In this document: one piece after another, positions 9,386 to 17,933 of the stretch
How the letters are laid out: each line of letters opens with the position of its first letter
Numbering within the stretch: the stretch's first letter is position 1
Source: CAVXTF01 sp963701375
GTDB lineage: Bacteria > Actinomycetota > Acidimicrobiia > Acidimicrobiales > CAVXTF01
Direction: 5' to 3'
DNA: 64,000 nt
Assembly (NCBI GenBank): GCA_963701375.1
Contig: CAVOZT010000001.1
Span: 744,001-808,000 of the forward strand
Notes under the pieces: model-generated
The model's database searches: none
The model's input: the letters and a program-made list of their open reading frames with translations, nothing else
Told to the model about the DNA's origin: nothing
Translations under genes and position numbers: made by a program

Positions 9386-10435
9386 ATGCGCTACGTCGAG
9401 ATCGGCGGGGCGAGGATTTCCGCGATAGGTCTCGGAACTTGGCAGTTCGGCTCACCCGAGTGGGGTTACGGCTCCACTTACGACTCGCACGAGGCGGGGT
9501 TGATCGTGAGGCGTGCCCTCGATCTCGGAGTGAACCTCGTCGACACCGCCGAGATCTACGGATTCGGGAAATCCGAAAGGATCGTCGGCAAGGCTCTGGG
9601 CGACCGGCGCGACGAGGCGTTCCTCGCGAGCAAGATCCTGCCGGTGCTTCCGCTCGGGCCTATCGTCGAGCGCCGTGCGGCCGGCAGTCTGCGTCGGCTC
9701 GGTACTGACCGGCTCGACCTCTACCAACTCCACCAGCCGAACCCGGTCGTGCCGTTGACCCAGACGATGCCGGCATTCGCCAAGCTGGCGGACGCGAAGA
9801 AGATTCTCCACGCCGGAGTGTCGAACTACTCCCTGGCGCGCTGGCAAGCAGCCGAGGATGCGTACGGACGGCCGGTCCTGTCGAATCAGGTGAGGTACAA
9901 CCTCCTGGACAGGCGTCCCGAGCGCGAGATTCTCGGCTGGGCCCAGGATCGAGGCAGGATCGTGATCGCTTACAGCCCGGTTGCCCAAGGTCTTCTTTCG
10001 GGGCGTTACGACGCGGACAACCGTCCGCGGGGGAGCATGCGGTCGGGTTCTGCAGCGTTCTCCGCCGAGAACCTCGAGCGCGTCAATCCCGTGTTGGAGG
10101 TCCTGCGCCAGGTCGCGAAGGCCCACTCGGTCACGCCCGCGCAAATCGCACTCGCGTGGGTGATCAAGAGGCCCAACATCGTCGCCATACCCGGTGCCAG
10201 CTCGGTCGCTCAGGTCGAAGCGAACGCAGCAGCAGCAGACATCGAGCTCACCGACGACGAGGATGCTGCGTTGACACGCGCGTCGGACGGCTACAAACCT
10301 CTCGACAGGGCGAGGACCGTTTCGATCGCGCTTTCCTCCAGGTTCCATGCGCTTGCGTCACGGGTGCGGGATCGCGCATCAGGTGGCAGCGACAACACTT
10401 CGGGCGTCGCGAACGGGTCCAGCCAGAGACGGTGA
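9386..10435 (+). CDS. Aldo/keto reductase
   Basis: A 349-residue AKR-superfamily NADPH-dependent oxidoreductase with a TIM-barrel pattern. The catalytic tetrad is visible: Asp and Tyr in NLVDTAEIYGFGKSE, Lys in FLASKI and His in LYQLHQPNP. The cofactor site IPGASSVAQVEANAAAADIELT lies near the C-terminus. AGGAGG at 9371-9376 is 9 nt before ATG 9386 but only 3 nt before GTG 9380, so the ATG is chosen. The substrate is unknown; the LHQPNP variant and FGSPEWGYG loop recall the YajO/Tas-like subgroup. The final 30 residues, rich in Ser/Gly/Asn, are probably disordered. The stop overlaps the next GTG (GTGA). Confidence 0.9.
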   Translation: MRYVEIGGARISAIGLGTWQFGSPEWGYGSTYDSHEAGLIVRRALDLGVNLVDTAEIYGFGKSERIVGKALGDRRDEAFLASKILPVLPLGPIVERRAAGSLRRLGTDRLDLYQLHQPNPVVPLTQTMPAFAKLADAKKILHAGVSNYSLARWQAAEDAYGRPVLSNQVRYNLLDRRPEREILGWAQDRGRIVIAYSPVAQGLLSGRYDADNRPRGSMRSGSAAFSAENLERVNPVLEVLRQVAKAHSVTPAQIALAWVIKRPNIVAIPGASSVAQVEANAAAADIELTDDEDAALTRASDGYKPLDRARTVSIALSSRFHALASRVRDRASGGSDNTSGVANGSSQRR

Positions 10436-10821
10436 GCTCACCGCGCTACTGGACGGTCGACGAAGCCCGCGCGGAAATCCCGAGGCTGCGCGACCTCCTC
10501 CAAGGTCTCAGGAGTGCGGCCACCCTCGCGACACAGGTGCGCTCCAACGGCCACGCGTCCCTCGGGCGCGCCGGGGAGCAACTGCAATCGGGTCGCGATG
10601 ATGCGGTGACAGGAGACATCCAGCCGGTGCTCGAAGAGCTTCAGCGAAGCGGGATCATCCTTCGTGACCCCGCCAGGGGGCTCGTCGACTTCCCGGCGAT
10701 GCACCTAGGGCGAGTGGTTCACCTGTGCTGGCAACTGGGCGAGGACGAGCTCGGCTGGTGGCACTTCCCCGACGACGGGTTCGCGGGCCGCCATCCGCTC
10801 CCTCTGCCGCCGAAGTGGTGA
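10432..10821 (+). CDS. DUF2203 family protein
   Basis: A 129-residue protein of the small, widespread DUF2203 family, whose function is not established. It opens with RYWTVDEARAEIPRLRDLL, has a helical centre, and ends with the most conserved part: a GIILRDPARGLVDFPA segment, VHLCWQLGEDELGWWHFPDDGFAGRHPL. The start is GTG 10432, overlapping the aldo/keto reductase stop; the frame is open upstream, but that would run through the reductase gene. It is followed 16 bp later by lpd, so it may be part of that transcription unit. Confidence 0.85.
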   Translation: MSSPRYWTVDEARAEIPRLRDLLQGLRSAATLATQVRSNGHASLGRAGEQLQSGRDDAVTGDIQPVLEELQRSGIILRDPARGLVDFPAMHLGRVVHLCWQLGEDELGWWHFPDDGFAGRHPLPLPPKW

Positions 10822-10837
10822 CCGTTAGGCTGGTCGT

Positions 10838-12286
10838 ATGACCACCGGTCAGGAATCGACCCAGTCCAGCGGCTCGACGCAACAAGGGACTTCGTCGTTC
10901 GACGTCGTCGTCATCGGCGGGGGACCTGGTGGATACGCAACAGCCCTCTACGGAGCGTCGGCGGGCCTTTCTGTCGCGGTCGTCGAACGCGACAAGGTCG
11001 GCGGAACGTGCCTTCATCGCGGGTGCATCCCCGCGAAGGAGTTCCTCGAGACTGCCGCCGTGAACAGAGCCGTCGCGGGCGCATCTCAATACGGAGTCGA
11101 GGCCGGCGAACCCAAGGTCGACTTCAGTGTCAGCCAGCGACGCAAGCAGCAGGTTGTCGACCAGCTCTTCAAGGGCCTGGCGGGGCTCATGAAAGGCAGG
11201 GGGATCACGACGTTCACCGGTACCGGGACCCTCGGGACGGACAGGCGCGTCAAGGTGACCGGTGGGGACGGCGCGTTGGAGATCTCGGGAGAGCATGTCG
11301 TGCTCGCCTCCGGATCTGTGCCCCGCACGATTCCTGGCTTCGAGGTGGACGGCGAGCTGGTGCACACCTCCGACGAGGTCCTGAGCCTCGATCGCCTGCC
11401 TTCGTCGGTCGCCGTCATCGGCGGCGGGGCCATCGGGTGCGAGTTCGCCTCGATGTTCGCCGACCTCGGCGCAAAGGTGACCATTCTCGAGGCGCTGCCG
11501 AATCTGCTGCCAGGTTGTGACGAGGACGTGGTGAAGCAGCTCTCGCGGTCGTTCAACAAGCGCGGCATCGATGTGCACACCGGCGTTCAGGTAAAGGGCC
11601 ATTCCCCCAAAGGAGGGGGCACGACCGTGAGCTACGGCGACGACCAGGCTCTCGATGTCGAGATGGTCGTCGTTTCGGTGGGACGCCGGCCCTACACGGA
11701 AAAGTTGGTCGAGCCCAGTACGGCGGTCGTCATAGACGATCGGGGTTTCGTGGTCGCAGACGAGCACCAACGTACGGGGGAGCCTGGTGTCTGGGCGGTC
11801 GGCGATGTCGTAGACAGCCCCCAGCTCGCTCATGTCGGATTCGCCGAAGGAATCGTCGCGGTGAAGAACATGCTTTCGGAGCCGGTCGTCCCGATCGACT
11901 ACTCGCGAGTCCCGTGGTGCATCTACTGCCACCCCGAGGTCGCCTTCGCAGGTCTCTCTGAAGCCGCCGCACGCCAGGCCGGATACGACGTCGTCGTGAA
12001 AAAGGATCCGTTCGGCGGGAACAGCAGAGCAAGGATCCTCGGCGACACCGAAGGACTGGTGAAGATCATCGCCGAGCGGGGTCCGGACGGCAGGGCCGGC
12101 CGGATCCTCGGAGTTCACATGGTCGGGCCGTGGGTGACCGAACAGCTCGGGCAGGGATACCTCGCGGTGAACTGGGAGGCGACCGTCGACGAGGTGGCTC
12201 AGTTCCTGCAGCCGCACCCGACTCTGTCTGAGGGGTTCGGCGAGACTGCCCTCGCTCTCACCGGAAGGGGACTGCACGTTGGCTGA
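10838..12286 (+). CDS. lpdA: Dihydrolipoyl dehydrogenase
   Basis: The 482-residue flavoprotein has an FAD-binding GGGPGGY (about residues 27-33), the redox disulfide in GGTCLHRGCIPAK (Cys58, Cys63), a second Rossmann motif, VIGGGAIGCEFAS, for NAD near 190, the FAD segment WAVGDVVDSPQLAHVG and the dimer-interface active site HPTLSE (His460, Glu465). It reoxidises the dihydrolipoyl arm of E2 and passes electrons to NAD. The start is ATG 10838, with a 20-residue Ser/Thr/Gln-rich leader. Its last 8 bp overlap the TTG start of the E2 gene, a strong sign of a shared transcript. Confidence 0.96.
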   Translation: MTTGQESTQSSGSTQQGTSSFDVVVIGGGPGGYATALYGASAGLSVAVVERDKVGGTCLHRGCIPAKEFLETAAVNRAVAGASQYGVEAGEPKVDFSVSQRRKQQVVDQLFKGLAGLMKGRGITTFTGTGTLGTDRRVKVTGGDGALEISGEHVVLASGSVPRTIPGFEVDGELVHTSDEVLSLDRLPSSVAVIGGGAIGCEFASMFADLGAKVTILEALPNLLPGCDEDVVKQLSRSFNKRGIDVHTGVQVKGHSPKGGGTTVSYGDDQALDVEMVVVSVGRRPYTEKLVEPSTAVVIDDRGFVVADEHQRTGEPGVWAVGDVVDSPQLAHVGFAEGIVAVKNMLSEPVVPIDYSRVPWCIYCHPEVAFAGLSEAAARQAGYDVVVKKDPFGGNSRARILGDTEGLVKIIAERGPDGRAGRILGVHMVGPWVTEQLGQGYLAVNWEATVDEVAQFLQPHPTLSEGFGETALALTGRGLHVG

Positions 12287-13683
12287 CGTGATCATGCCGC
12301 AGCTCGGCGAGACGGTGACCGAGGGGACGATCACACGTTGGCTGAAGCAAGTGGGCGAGACAGTCGACCGCGACGAGCCGCTCTTCGAGGTATCGACTGA
12401 CAAGGTCGACTCAGAAGTCCCTTCTCCCGCGGGAGGAGTGGTGGCAGAGATCCGCGTTCCGGAGGGAGAGACCGTGGACGTCGGCACCGTCCTCGCCGTC
12501 GTGTCGGACGGCTCGGTGTCTGCAGAAGCTGCGCCAGCTGCCGTTGCAACCCCGGCACCTGAACCACCGTCTCCGGCGCCCGCGCCATCGGCTGCGGCGC
12601 CCGCACCGTCGGCTCCTGCGCCTGCACCTGCACCGGCTCCTGCGCCCGCGTCACCCGCTCCTGCGCCTGCACAGGTTGCAGCTCGAGCGCCGGCGGCGCC
12701 CCCTCAACCTGCGTCAGCCTCGGGTCAGGGTTGGGACCGAGTCCTGTCGCCGGTGGTGCGCCGCCTGATCAACGAGAACCAGATGGACCCGGCCACGTTG
12801 GCCGGAAGTGGGCCAGGCGGGCGGATCACCCGCGCCGATGTCCTTAACGTCATCGACGCGGCGTGCGGGCGCCGCACCAGTTGCGGGCGGTGCACCAGTT
12901 GCGGACGACTCTGCGGCGCAGGCCACCCCGCAGAAGGCTGCGGCGGTGCAGGTCGACGGCGCCAGGGCGGGTACCGACGAGGTCATCCCGTTCACCAATA
13001 TCCGCCGTCGCACGGCAGAACACATGGTGCGGTCCAAGGCGACGTCGCCACACACGCTCGTAGTGCTCGAGGCCGATTACGAGAACGTCGAGCGCACGAG
13101 GCGCAAGGAGGGCAACGGCTTCAAGGCGGAGGAGGGGTTCTCGCTCACCTACCTACCATTCGTCGCCCGCGCCACTGTCGAGGCGCTCCAAGAGTGGCCG
13201 AATCTCAACTCCTCGGTCGGCGACGATTCTCTGATCGTTCACCACGGGATCAACCTCGGATTCGCAGTGGATCTAGACCACCAAGGCCTGATCGTGCCAG
13301 TGGTGCACCGGGCCGAGGAGCTCACCATTCGTGGGATGGCAAGGCGCATACGCGACATCTCGACTCGTGCGCGTTCGAAGCAACTGAACATGGACGACAT
13401 AAGCGGCGGAACGTTCTCCATCACCAACGCAGGACCGTTCGGCACCTTCCTGACTGCGCCGATAATCAACCAGCCGCAGGTCGCGATCCTGTCGACAGAC
13501 GGGGTGAAGCGCCGTCCGGTGGTCGTGAGCGGAGAAGACGGCGTCGAGGCCATCGCCATCCACTCGATCGGGTTGCTCTGTCTTTCGTGGGACCACCGCG
13601 CTGTCGACGGCGCGTACGCCGCGGCGTTCCTCGCTCGGGTCGTGGACATTCTCGCAACCCGAGACTGGGCCGCCGAGCTGTAG
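12279..13683 (+). CDS. Dihydrolipoamide acyltransferase E2 (frameshifted)
   Basis: This is a 2-oxoacid dehydrogenase E2 of about 467 residues once one extra base near 12860 is removed. Domains in order: a single N-terminal lipoyl domain with the lipoylated Lys in STDKVDSEVPSP (near residue 44), an Ala/Pro-rich swinging linker, a peripheral subunit-binding domain (VLSPVVRRLINENQ to GRITRADVLNVI), a second flexible linker, and the catalytic core ending with DHRAVDG, which holds the active-site His and Asp. The TTG start overlaps lpd by 8 bp. Gene order suggests it serves lpd and the distant aceE; whether it works on pyruvate or 2-oxoglutarate is not certain. The break lies in the second linker. 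Confidence 0.9.
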
Positions 13684-13689
13684 CTGAGC

Positions 13690-15315
13690 GTGCTGCGCGT
13701 CAGGTGGTTGGGGCAGGTCCCCTTCGATGAGGCACATGTCCTTCAGCGGGCACTACGCGATCAAACGCGCGACGACTACCTGCTCATGCTCGAGCACCCG
13801 CACGTAGTGACGCTCGGCCTGCGGGGGGACGTGGCGCACGTGCTCGCGGAGTCTGAAGAGCTCGAAGCGCTCGGGGCGAGTCTCGTGAGGACCGACAGGG
13901 GAGGCGACGTCACCTACCACGGACCCGGGCAGCTGGTTGTCTACCCGATCCTCTCCATCGCGATGGGTAGCCGCGCGATCCCCTGCTACGTCCACAACGT
14001 GGAGCAAGTGGTCATCGATACGCTCGCCGACCTGGGGCTCGACCCCGCCCGGCTCGGACGGCTCGACGCATTTCCGGGCGTCTGGATCGATCCCGACGGA
14101 CCCTCGCCCAGAAAGATCTGCTCAGTCGGCATAAGGATCAGCAGGGGACGTTCCATGCACGGGCTGGCTCTCAACGTGAATCCCGACATGGACTGGTTCT
14201 CGCGCATCATCCCTTGCGGTATCCCGGACCTCGGGGTGACGTCGCTCGCGGCCGAGGGAATCGATTGCTCGATGAACGAAGTGGTCGACGCCTTTGCTGT
14301 CCGTGCCGTTGCGCAATGGGCTCACGACGGACAATTCGAGCGCCAGGACACAGCGGGTCTCAGACCGCGACCGGTTCTGGAGGCAATCGCACCGAGGGCT
14401 CCCGGATCGGGCGCGCGGATCCGGCTCCGCCAGGCGGGTGTCGACCCGGAGCGCGGGGTGCCTATGCGCGACCGAAAGCCCGAATGGGTCCGCGCACCGG
14501 TCGTAATGGGAGTGGGATACCGGAGCCTCGGCCGCACGATGAGAGACCTCGACCTCGTGACGGTGTGCGAGGAAGCCGGTTGCCCGAACATATACGAGTG
14601 CTGGTCCGACGGAACGGCGACATTCATGATCAACGGGGACCGGTGCACCCGGGCTTGCGGTTTCTGCCTCGTGGACACGCGTCGTCCACTGCCTGTCGAT
14701 CCCGGTGAGCCAGAACGCGTGGCTGAGGCGGTATCGCGCATGGGACTCGCACATGCGGTCGTCACCGCTGTGGCGCGCGACGACGTCGCCGACGGTGGAG
14801 CAACAGGATTCGCAGCGGCGGTTCGCGCCATAAGAGACCGCTGTCCCGGCACGACTGTCGAACTGCTCATACCCGACTGCAAAGGCAATCCCGAGTCCCT
14901 CGACGTCATCTTCGCGTCACGTCCCGACGTTCTCAATCACAACCTCGAGACGGTTCCGCGGCTGCAAAGGGCCGTTAGACCGTCTGCCGGCTACGCCCGG
15001 AGCCTCTCGGTGCTCGCAAGTGCCCACAGGGCCGGTCTCGTCACCAAGTCGGGCATGATCCTCGGTATGGGAGAAGACACAGACGAGGTGAGGGGCGCCT
15101 TGGCTGACCTGCGCGCTGTCGGCGTGAAGATCGTCACACTAGGTCAGTATCTCCGGCCGAGCGTCGCGCACATTCCCGTTGCGCGTTGGTGGACCCCGGA
15201 GGAATTCGAAGAGATCGGTTCGTTCGCCCGACGCCTTGGATTCGATCACGTGGAATCATCGCCGCTCACGCGCTCGAGCTACCACGCCCGAAGCGCGATG
15301 GAGTCGATCGCGTGA
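13690..15315 (+). CDS. lipB-lipA: Lipoyl(octanoyl) transferase - lipoyl synthase, fused
   Basis: One 541-residue frame encodes two consecutive lipoylation enzymes. Residues about 1-225 are LipB: RTDRGGDVTYHGPGQ, catalytic Lys in SPRKICSVGI and catalytic Cys in IIPCGIPDLGVTSL. Residues about 259-541 are LipA: the auxiliary-cluster cysteines CEEAGCPNIYEC, the radical-SAM motif CTRACGFC and the terminal RSSYHA serine. LipB moves octanoate from ACP to target domains; LipA inserts two sulfurs. The linker (about 226-258) holds possible internal starts, GTG 14458 and ATG 14464, so LipA might also be made separately. Given the frame errors elsewhere, the fusion needs confirmation. It follows the E2 gene directly and overlaps the next gene by GTGA. 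Confidence 0.88.
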   Translation: MLRVRWLGQVPFDEAHVLQRALRDQTRDDYLLMLEHPHVVTLGLRGDVAHVLAESEELEALGASLVRTDRGGDVTYHGPGQLVVYPILSIAMGSRAIPCYVHNVEQVVIDTLADLGLDPARLGRLDAFPGVWIDPDGPSPRKICSVGIRISRGRSMHGLALNVNPDMDWFSRIIPCGIPDLGVTSLAAEGIDCSMNEVVDAFAVRAVAQWAHDGQFERQDTAGLRPRPVLEAIAPRAPGSGARIRLRQAGVDPERGVPMRDRKPEWVRAPVVMGVGYRSLGRTMRDLDLVTVCEEAGCPNIYECWSDGTATFMINGDRCTRACGFCLVDTRRPLPVDPGEPERVAEAVSRMGLAHAVVTAVARDDVADGGATGFAAAVRAIRDRCPGTTVELLIPDCKGNPESLDVIFASRPDVLNHNLETVPRLQRAVRPSAGYARSLSVLASAHRAGLVTKSGMILGMGEDTDEVRGALADLRAVGVKIVTLGQYLRPSVAHIPVARWWTPEEFEEIGSFARRLGFDHVESSPLTRSSYHARSAMESIA

Positions 15316-16460
15316 CTCCAGATTTGTCATCTGCGGCTATCGCCTCGCGAAAAGACCGCATGGCGTCGGTGAGAAGCCAGATGTCTGCTCTGGGTGTCGA
15401 CGCCCTCGTCTTGTCGCTGGGCGCAGATCTTCCGTGGCTGACCGGCTATCGGGCGATGCCGCTCGAACGGATAACTGCTCTCGTGCTCACCGTTTCCGGG
15501 GACGCCGTCTTGCTGGTTCCAGAGCTGGAAGCACCGCGAGTCCCGGACACCGCTGATCTTTTCGAGACGAGGCCTTGGAGCGAGCTCGAAGATCCTGTGG
15601 CGATCGCATGTGGGATCTTGGGGCGTTACGCCACGTCCGTCGTCGGTATCTCGGACAGGGCGTGGGCCGTACACCTGCTCGCGTTACAAGCGAGTCTCCC
15701 GGACGCGTCGTGGGTTCCGGCGTCGCGTGTCACCTCGAGTCTCCGTGCCGTGAAAGACGAGACGGAGATCGCGTGTCTGCGTGCGGCTTCTGCCGCAGCT
15801 GATCGCGTGGCGGTCAGCCTCCAAGTCGGCGAAGTTCCCCTTCTCGGTTGCACCGAGGCACAGGTGTCGGCCGACATCTCAGCTCGTCTGGTCGCAGAAG
15901 GGCACGCCGAGGTGAATTTCGCGATCGTCGGCAGTGGGCCGAACGGTGCGAGCCCGCATCACGAAGCGGGCAACCGCCTGATCGAGCGCGGTGACATCGT
16001 GGTCTGCGACTTCGGCGGAACGCTGGCTCTCGACGGCGACGTGGGGTACTGCTCGGACATAACCCGCACCGTGTCGGTCGGAGAGCCCGTCGACCCCGAG
16101 GCGCTCGATTGCTACGAGGTGCTTAGGCGCGCGCAGCAGGCCGGCGTCGATGCGGTCGCTCCGGGAGTCACTGCCGAGTCGGTCGATCAAGCGGCGCGAC
16201 GCGTCATCGAGGAGGCGGGGCTCGGGTCACGGTTCATACACCGCACCGGACACGGCATAGGCATCGAGGAACACGAGGACCCTTACATCGTGAAGGGGAA
16301 CGACGTCACTCTCCGGCCCGGACACTGCTTCTCCGTCGAGCCCGGGATATACGTTTCCGGCCGGTTCGGGATGAGGCTCGAGGACATAGTCGTCGTCACC
16401 GACTCGGGCTGCGAGCGACTGAACATCGCGGATCATTCGATAGTCGCACTCGGTGTCTGA
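15312..16460 (+). CDS. M24 family Xaa-Pro aminopeptidase
   Basis: The 382-residue protein has a creatinase-like N-terminal domain and a C-terminal pita-bread metallopeptidase domain. The five metal ligands are visible in order: Asp in CDFGGTL, Asp in CSDITRTV, His in HRTGHGIGIEEHEDPY, Glu in SVEPGIYV and Glu in MRLEDIVVV. This matches aminopeptidase P/prolidase-type enzymes that cut peptides next to proline. The frame is open 126 bp further upstream, but GTG 15312 overlaps the lipA stop (GTGA) and gives a family-like N-terminus, so it is chosen. The following methyltransferase overlaps by 8 bp. Confidence 0.9.
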   Translation: MTPDLSSAAIASRKDRMASVRSQMSALGVDALVLSLGADLPWLTGYRAMPLERITALVLTVSGDAVLLVPELEAPRVPDTADLFETRPWSELEDPVAIACGILGRYATSVVGISDRAWAVHLLALQASLPDASWVPASRVTSSLRAVKDETEIACLRAASAAADRVAVSLQVGEVPLLGCTEAQVSADISARLVAEGHAEVNFAIVGSGPNGASPHHEAGNRLIERGDIVVCDFGGTLALDGDVGYCSDITRTVSVGEPVDPEALDCYEVLRRAQQAGVDAVAPGVTAESVDQAARRVIEEAGLGSRFIHRTGHGIGIEEHEDPYIVKGNDVTLRPGHCFSVEPGIYVSGRFGMRLEDIVVVTDSGCERLNIADHSIVALGV

Positions 16461-17247
16461 AGAACACGATCTAAAGAATGGCCCGGTGCCGGCTCTCGAC
16501 GAGATCCGCACCTTCTGGGACGCCGACGCAGCGACCTACAACAACTCGAGGGGTCACAGCCCTCGGAGCCCGGCGGTGCTGGCTGCGTGGACCGCATCTC
16601 TCGAACGTCTGCTACCGCCAGCCCCGAGCCGGATACTCGACGCCGGCGCGGGAACCGGTTTCCTGAGTCTGATCGCGGCGCGTCTCGGCCACGAAGTCAC
16701 AGCGTTGGACCTGTCCCCGATGATGCTCGAACGACTCGACGCCGACGCTAGGCACGAGGGACTTCGCATCGAGGTCGTGACCGGGTCTGCGGACACGCCG
16801 CCAGAGGGATTCCCCGCAGAGGGATCCGGCGCAGAAGGATTCGACGCGGTGATGGAGCGGCATCTGCTCTGGACGCTGCCGAATCCGGAAGCTGCTCTCG
16901 GCGCATGGCGACGGGCGGCACCTGCCGGGCGTCTGGTGCTGGTCGAAAGCCTGTGGGGACGCGTCGATCCGCTCGAGAAGATACGTGCCAGAGCCATGCA
17001 CGGACTCAGGCGCCTGAGGCGAGAGCCACCCGACCATCACGGGAGCTATTCGGAGTCGTTGCGCCGGACCCTGCCGCTCGCCGGCGGGACTTCACCGACG
17101 CGCCTTGTCGAGATGGCCGGTCAAACCGGGTGGCGCAGTCCGCGGCTCGAACGGTTGCGCGACATCGAGTGGGCGGAGCGCTCCGAGCTCCCGATTCCCG
17201 AAAGGCTGGTTGGTACGCCGCCTCGTTTCGCGGTGGTGGCCGACTGA
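16453..17247 (+). CDS. Class I SAM-dependent methyltransferase
   Basis: A 264-residue methyltransferase with the SAM-binding motif I ILDAGAGTGFLSLIAARLG near residue 60, motif II acid in VTALDLSP, and a post-II region AVMERHLLWTLPNPEAAL. The N-terminal FWDADAATYNNSRGHSP resembles small-molecule methyltransferases of the UbiE/type-11 group. The acceptor is unknown. A 15-bp in-frame repeat in three copies encodes EGFPAEGSGAEGF near residue 117, between motifs, and is probably a flexible loop. The start is GTG 16453, inside the 3' end of the peptidase gene. Confidence 0.85.
   Translation: MSEEHDLKNGPVPALDEIRTFWDADAATYNNSRGHSPRSPAVLAAWTASLERLLPPAPSRILDAGAGTGFLSLIAARLGHEVTALDLSPMMLERLDADARHEGLRIEVVTGSADTPPEGFPAEGSGAEGFDAVMERHLLWTLPNPEAALGAWRRAAPAGRLVLVESLWGRVDPLEKIRARAMHGLRRLRREPPDHHGSYSESLRRTLPLAGGTSPTRLVEMAGQTGWRSPRLERLRDIEWAERSELPIPERLVGTPPRFAVVAD
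16799..16844 (+). repeat. 15-bp in-frame repeat, three copies, in methyltransferase
   Basis: Three imperfect 15-bp units encode EGF-PAEGS-GAEGF-type pentapeptides in a loop of the methyltransferase. The units are in frame and differ by a few bases. Read directly from the sequence; the boundary is accurate to a base or two. Confidence 0.7.
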
Positions 17248-17257
17248 CTCCCTGCGG

Positions 17258-17899
17258 CTAGGCCGGGCGGCGTTGAGTCCAGGCGTTCCCGTCCCAGTAA
17301 CGCAGCGAGCCCGGCCTACCCTCGGGGTCTTCGTACCAACCCGCGACGGGCAACGAAGCTGCGTCGCCGGAGCCATCCGACCGTGGACCGAGCGAAGGCG
17401 GCTTGCTCGGTGCTGATCCCGGAGCCTCGTACGGCTCGTCGGGCACCCAGTCGATAGGACGAAGGCCGGACGCGGAAGCGTTTCCGGCCGCGGCCCGAAC
17501 ATCTTCGAGCGACGGAAAGAACGGGTCGGGTACGTCAGGCAGGAGTATCTCGGGACGGAACCGCGGATTCGAAGCGTTACGCGCCGGACCGTCGGTCATC
17601 GGATCGGGTGTGTGCTGTGCCGGCGGGGCTCGCATCAGGTGAAAACTGCGAGCAAAGGGGTCGGGCGCCATGAATCGGCCCGCATGAGCGAGGCGAAGAC
17701 CTTTGCGCTTCGAATGTTTATTCAGGCCTAGCAAGACCGCGATCAGGGCAAGGACCGCTAGGCAGAACAAGAGCGTGAGCTCGGTCCCGTCGACGCCCAG
17801 ATCGCGTTCGAGCCGGTTTATGGCGTCGCTGACGGTCTGAGCAACAGCCGTCACCACTGCAGGCGAGAAGGCGGTCAAACTCACCCGAACAGGATACAA
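17258..17899 (-). CDS. Membrane protein with C-terminal DUF2510 domain
   Basis: A protein of about 213 residues: a short N-terminal segment, one strong transmembrane helix (TLLFCLAVLALIAVLLGL, about residues 41-58), a basic stretch (NKHSKRKGLR), a long Pro-rich cytosolic linker and a C-terminal DUF2510 motif GWYEDPEGRPGSLRYWDGNAWT. DUF2510 is a short Trp-rich module common at the ends of actinobacterial membrane proteins; its ligand is unknown. The start is uncertain: TTG 17899 or GTG 17884, with no convincing ribosome-binding site for either. It lies 34 bp downstream of another DUF2510 membrane protein on the same strand. Confidence 0.72.
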   Translation of the reverse strand: MYPVRVSLTAFSPAVVTAVAQTVSDAINRLERDLGVDGTELTLLFCLAVLALIAVLLGLNKHSKRKGLRLAHAGRFMAPDPFARSFHLMRAPPAQHTPDPMTDGPARNASNPRFRPEILLPDVPDPFFPSLEDVRAAAGNASASGLRPIDWVPDEPYEAPGSAPSKPPSLGPRSDGSGDAASLPVAGWYEDPEGRPGSLRYWDGNAWTQRRPA

Positions 17900-17933
17900 C
17901 CGGATTTAATAGCCCCCGACAATAGTTGTGTTG

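Noticed and set aside
10655..12487. 610-codon minus-strand frame opposite lpd
   Set aside because: It covers lpd with all its redox motifs on the other strand; nothing protein-like is visible.
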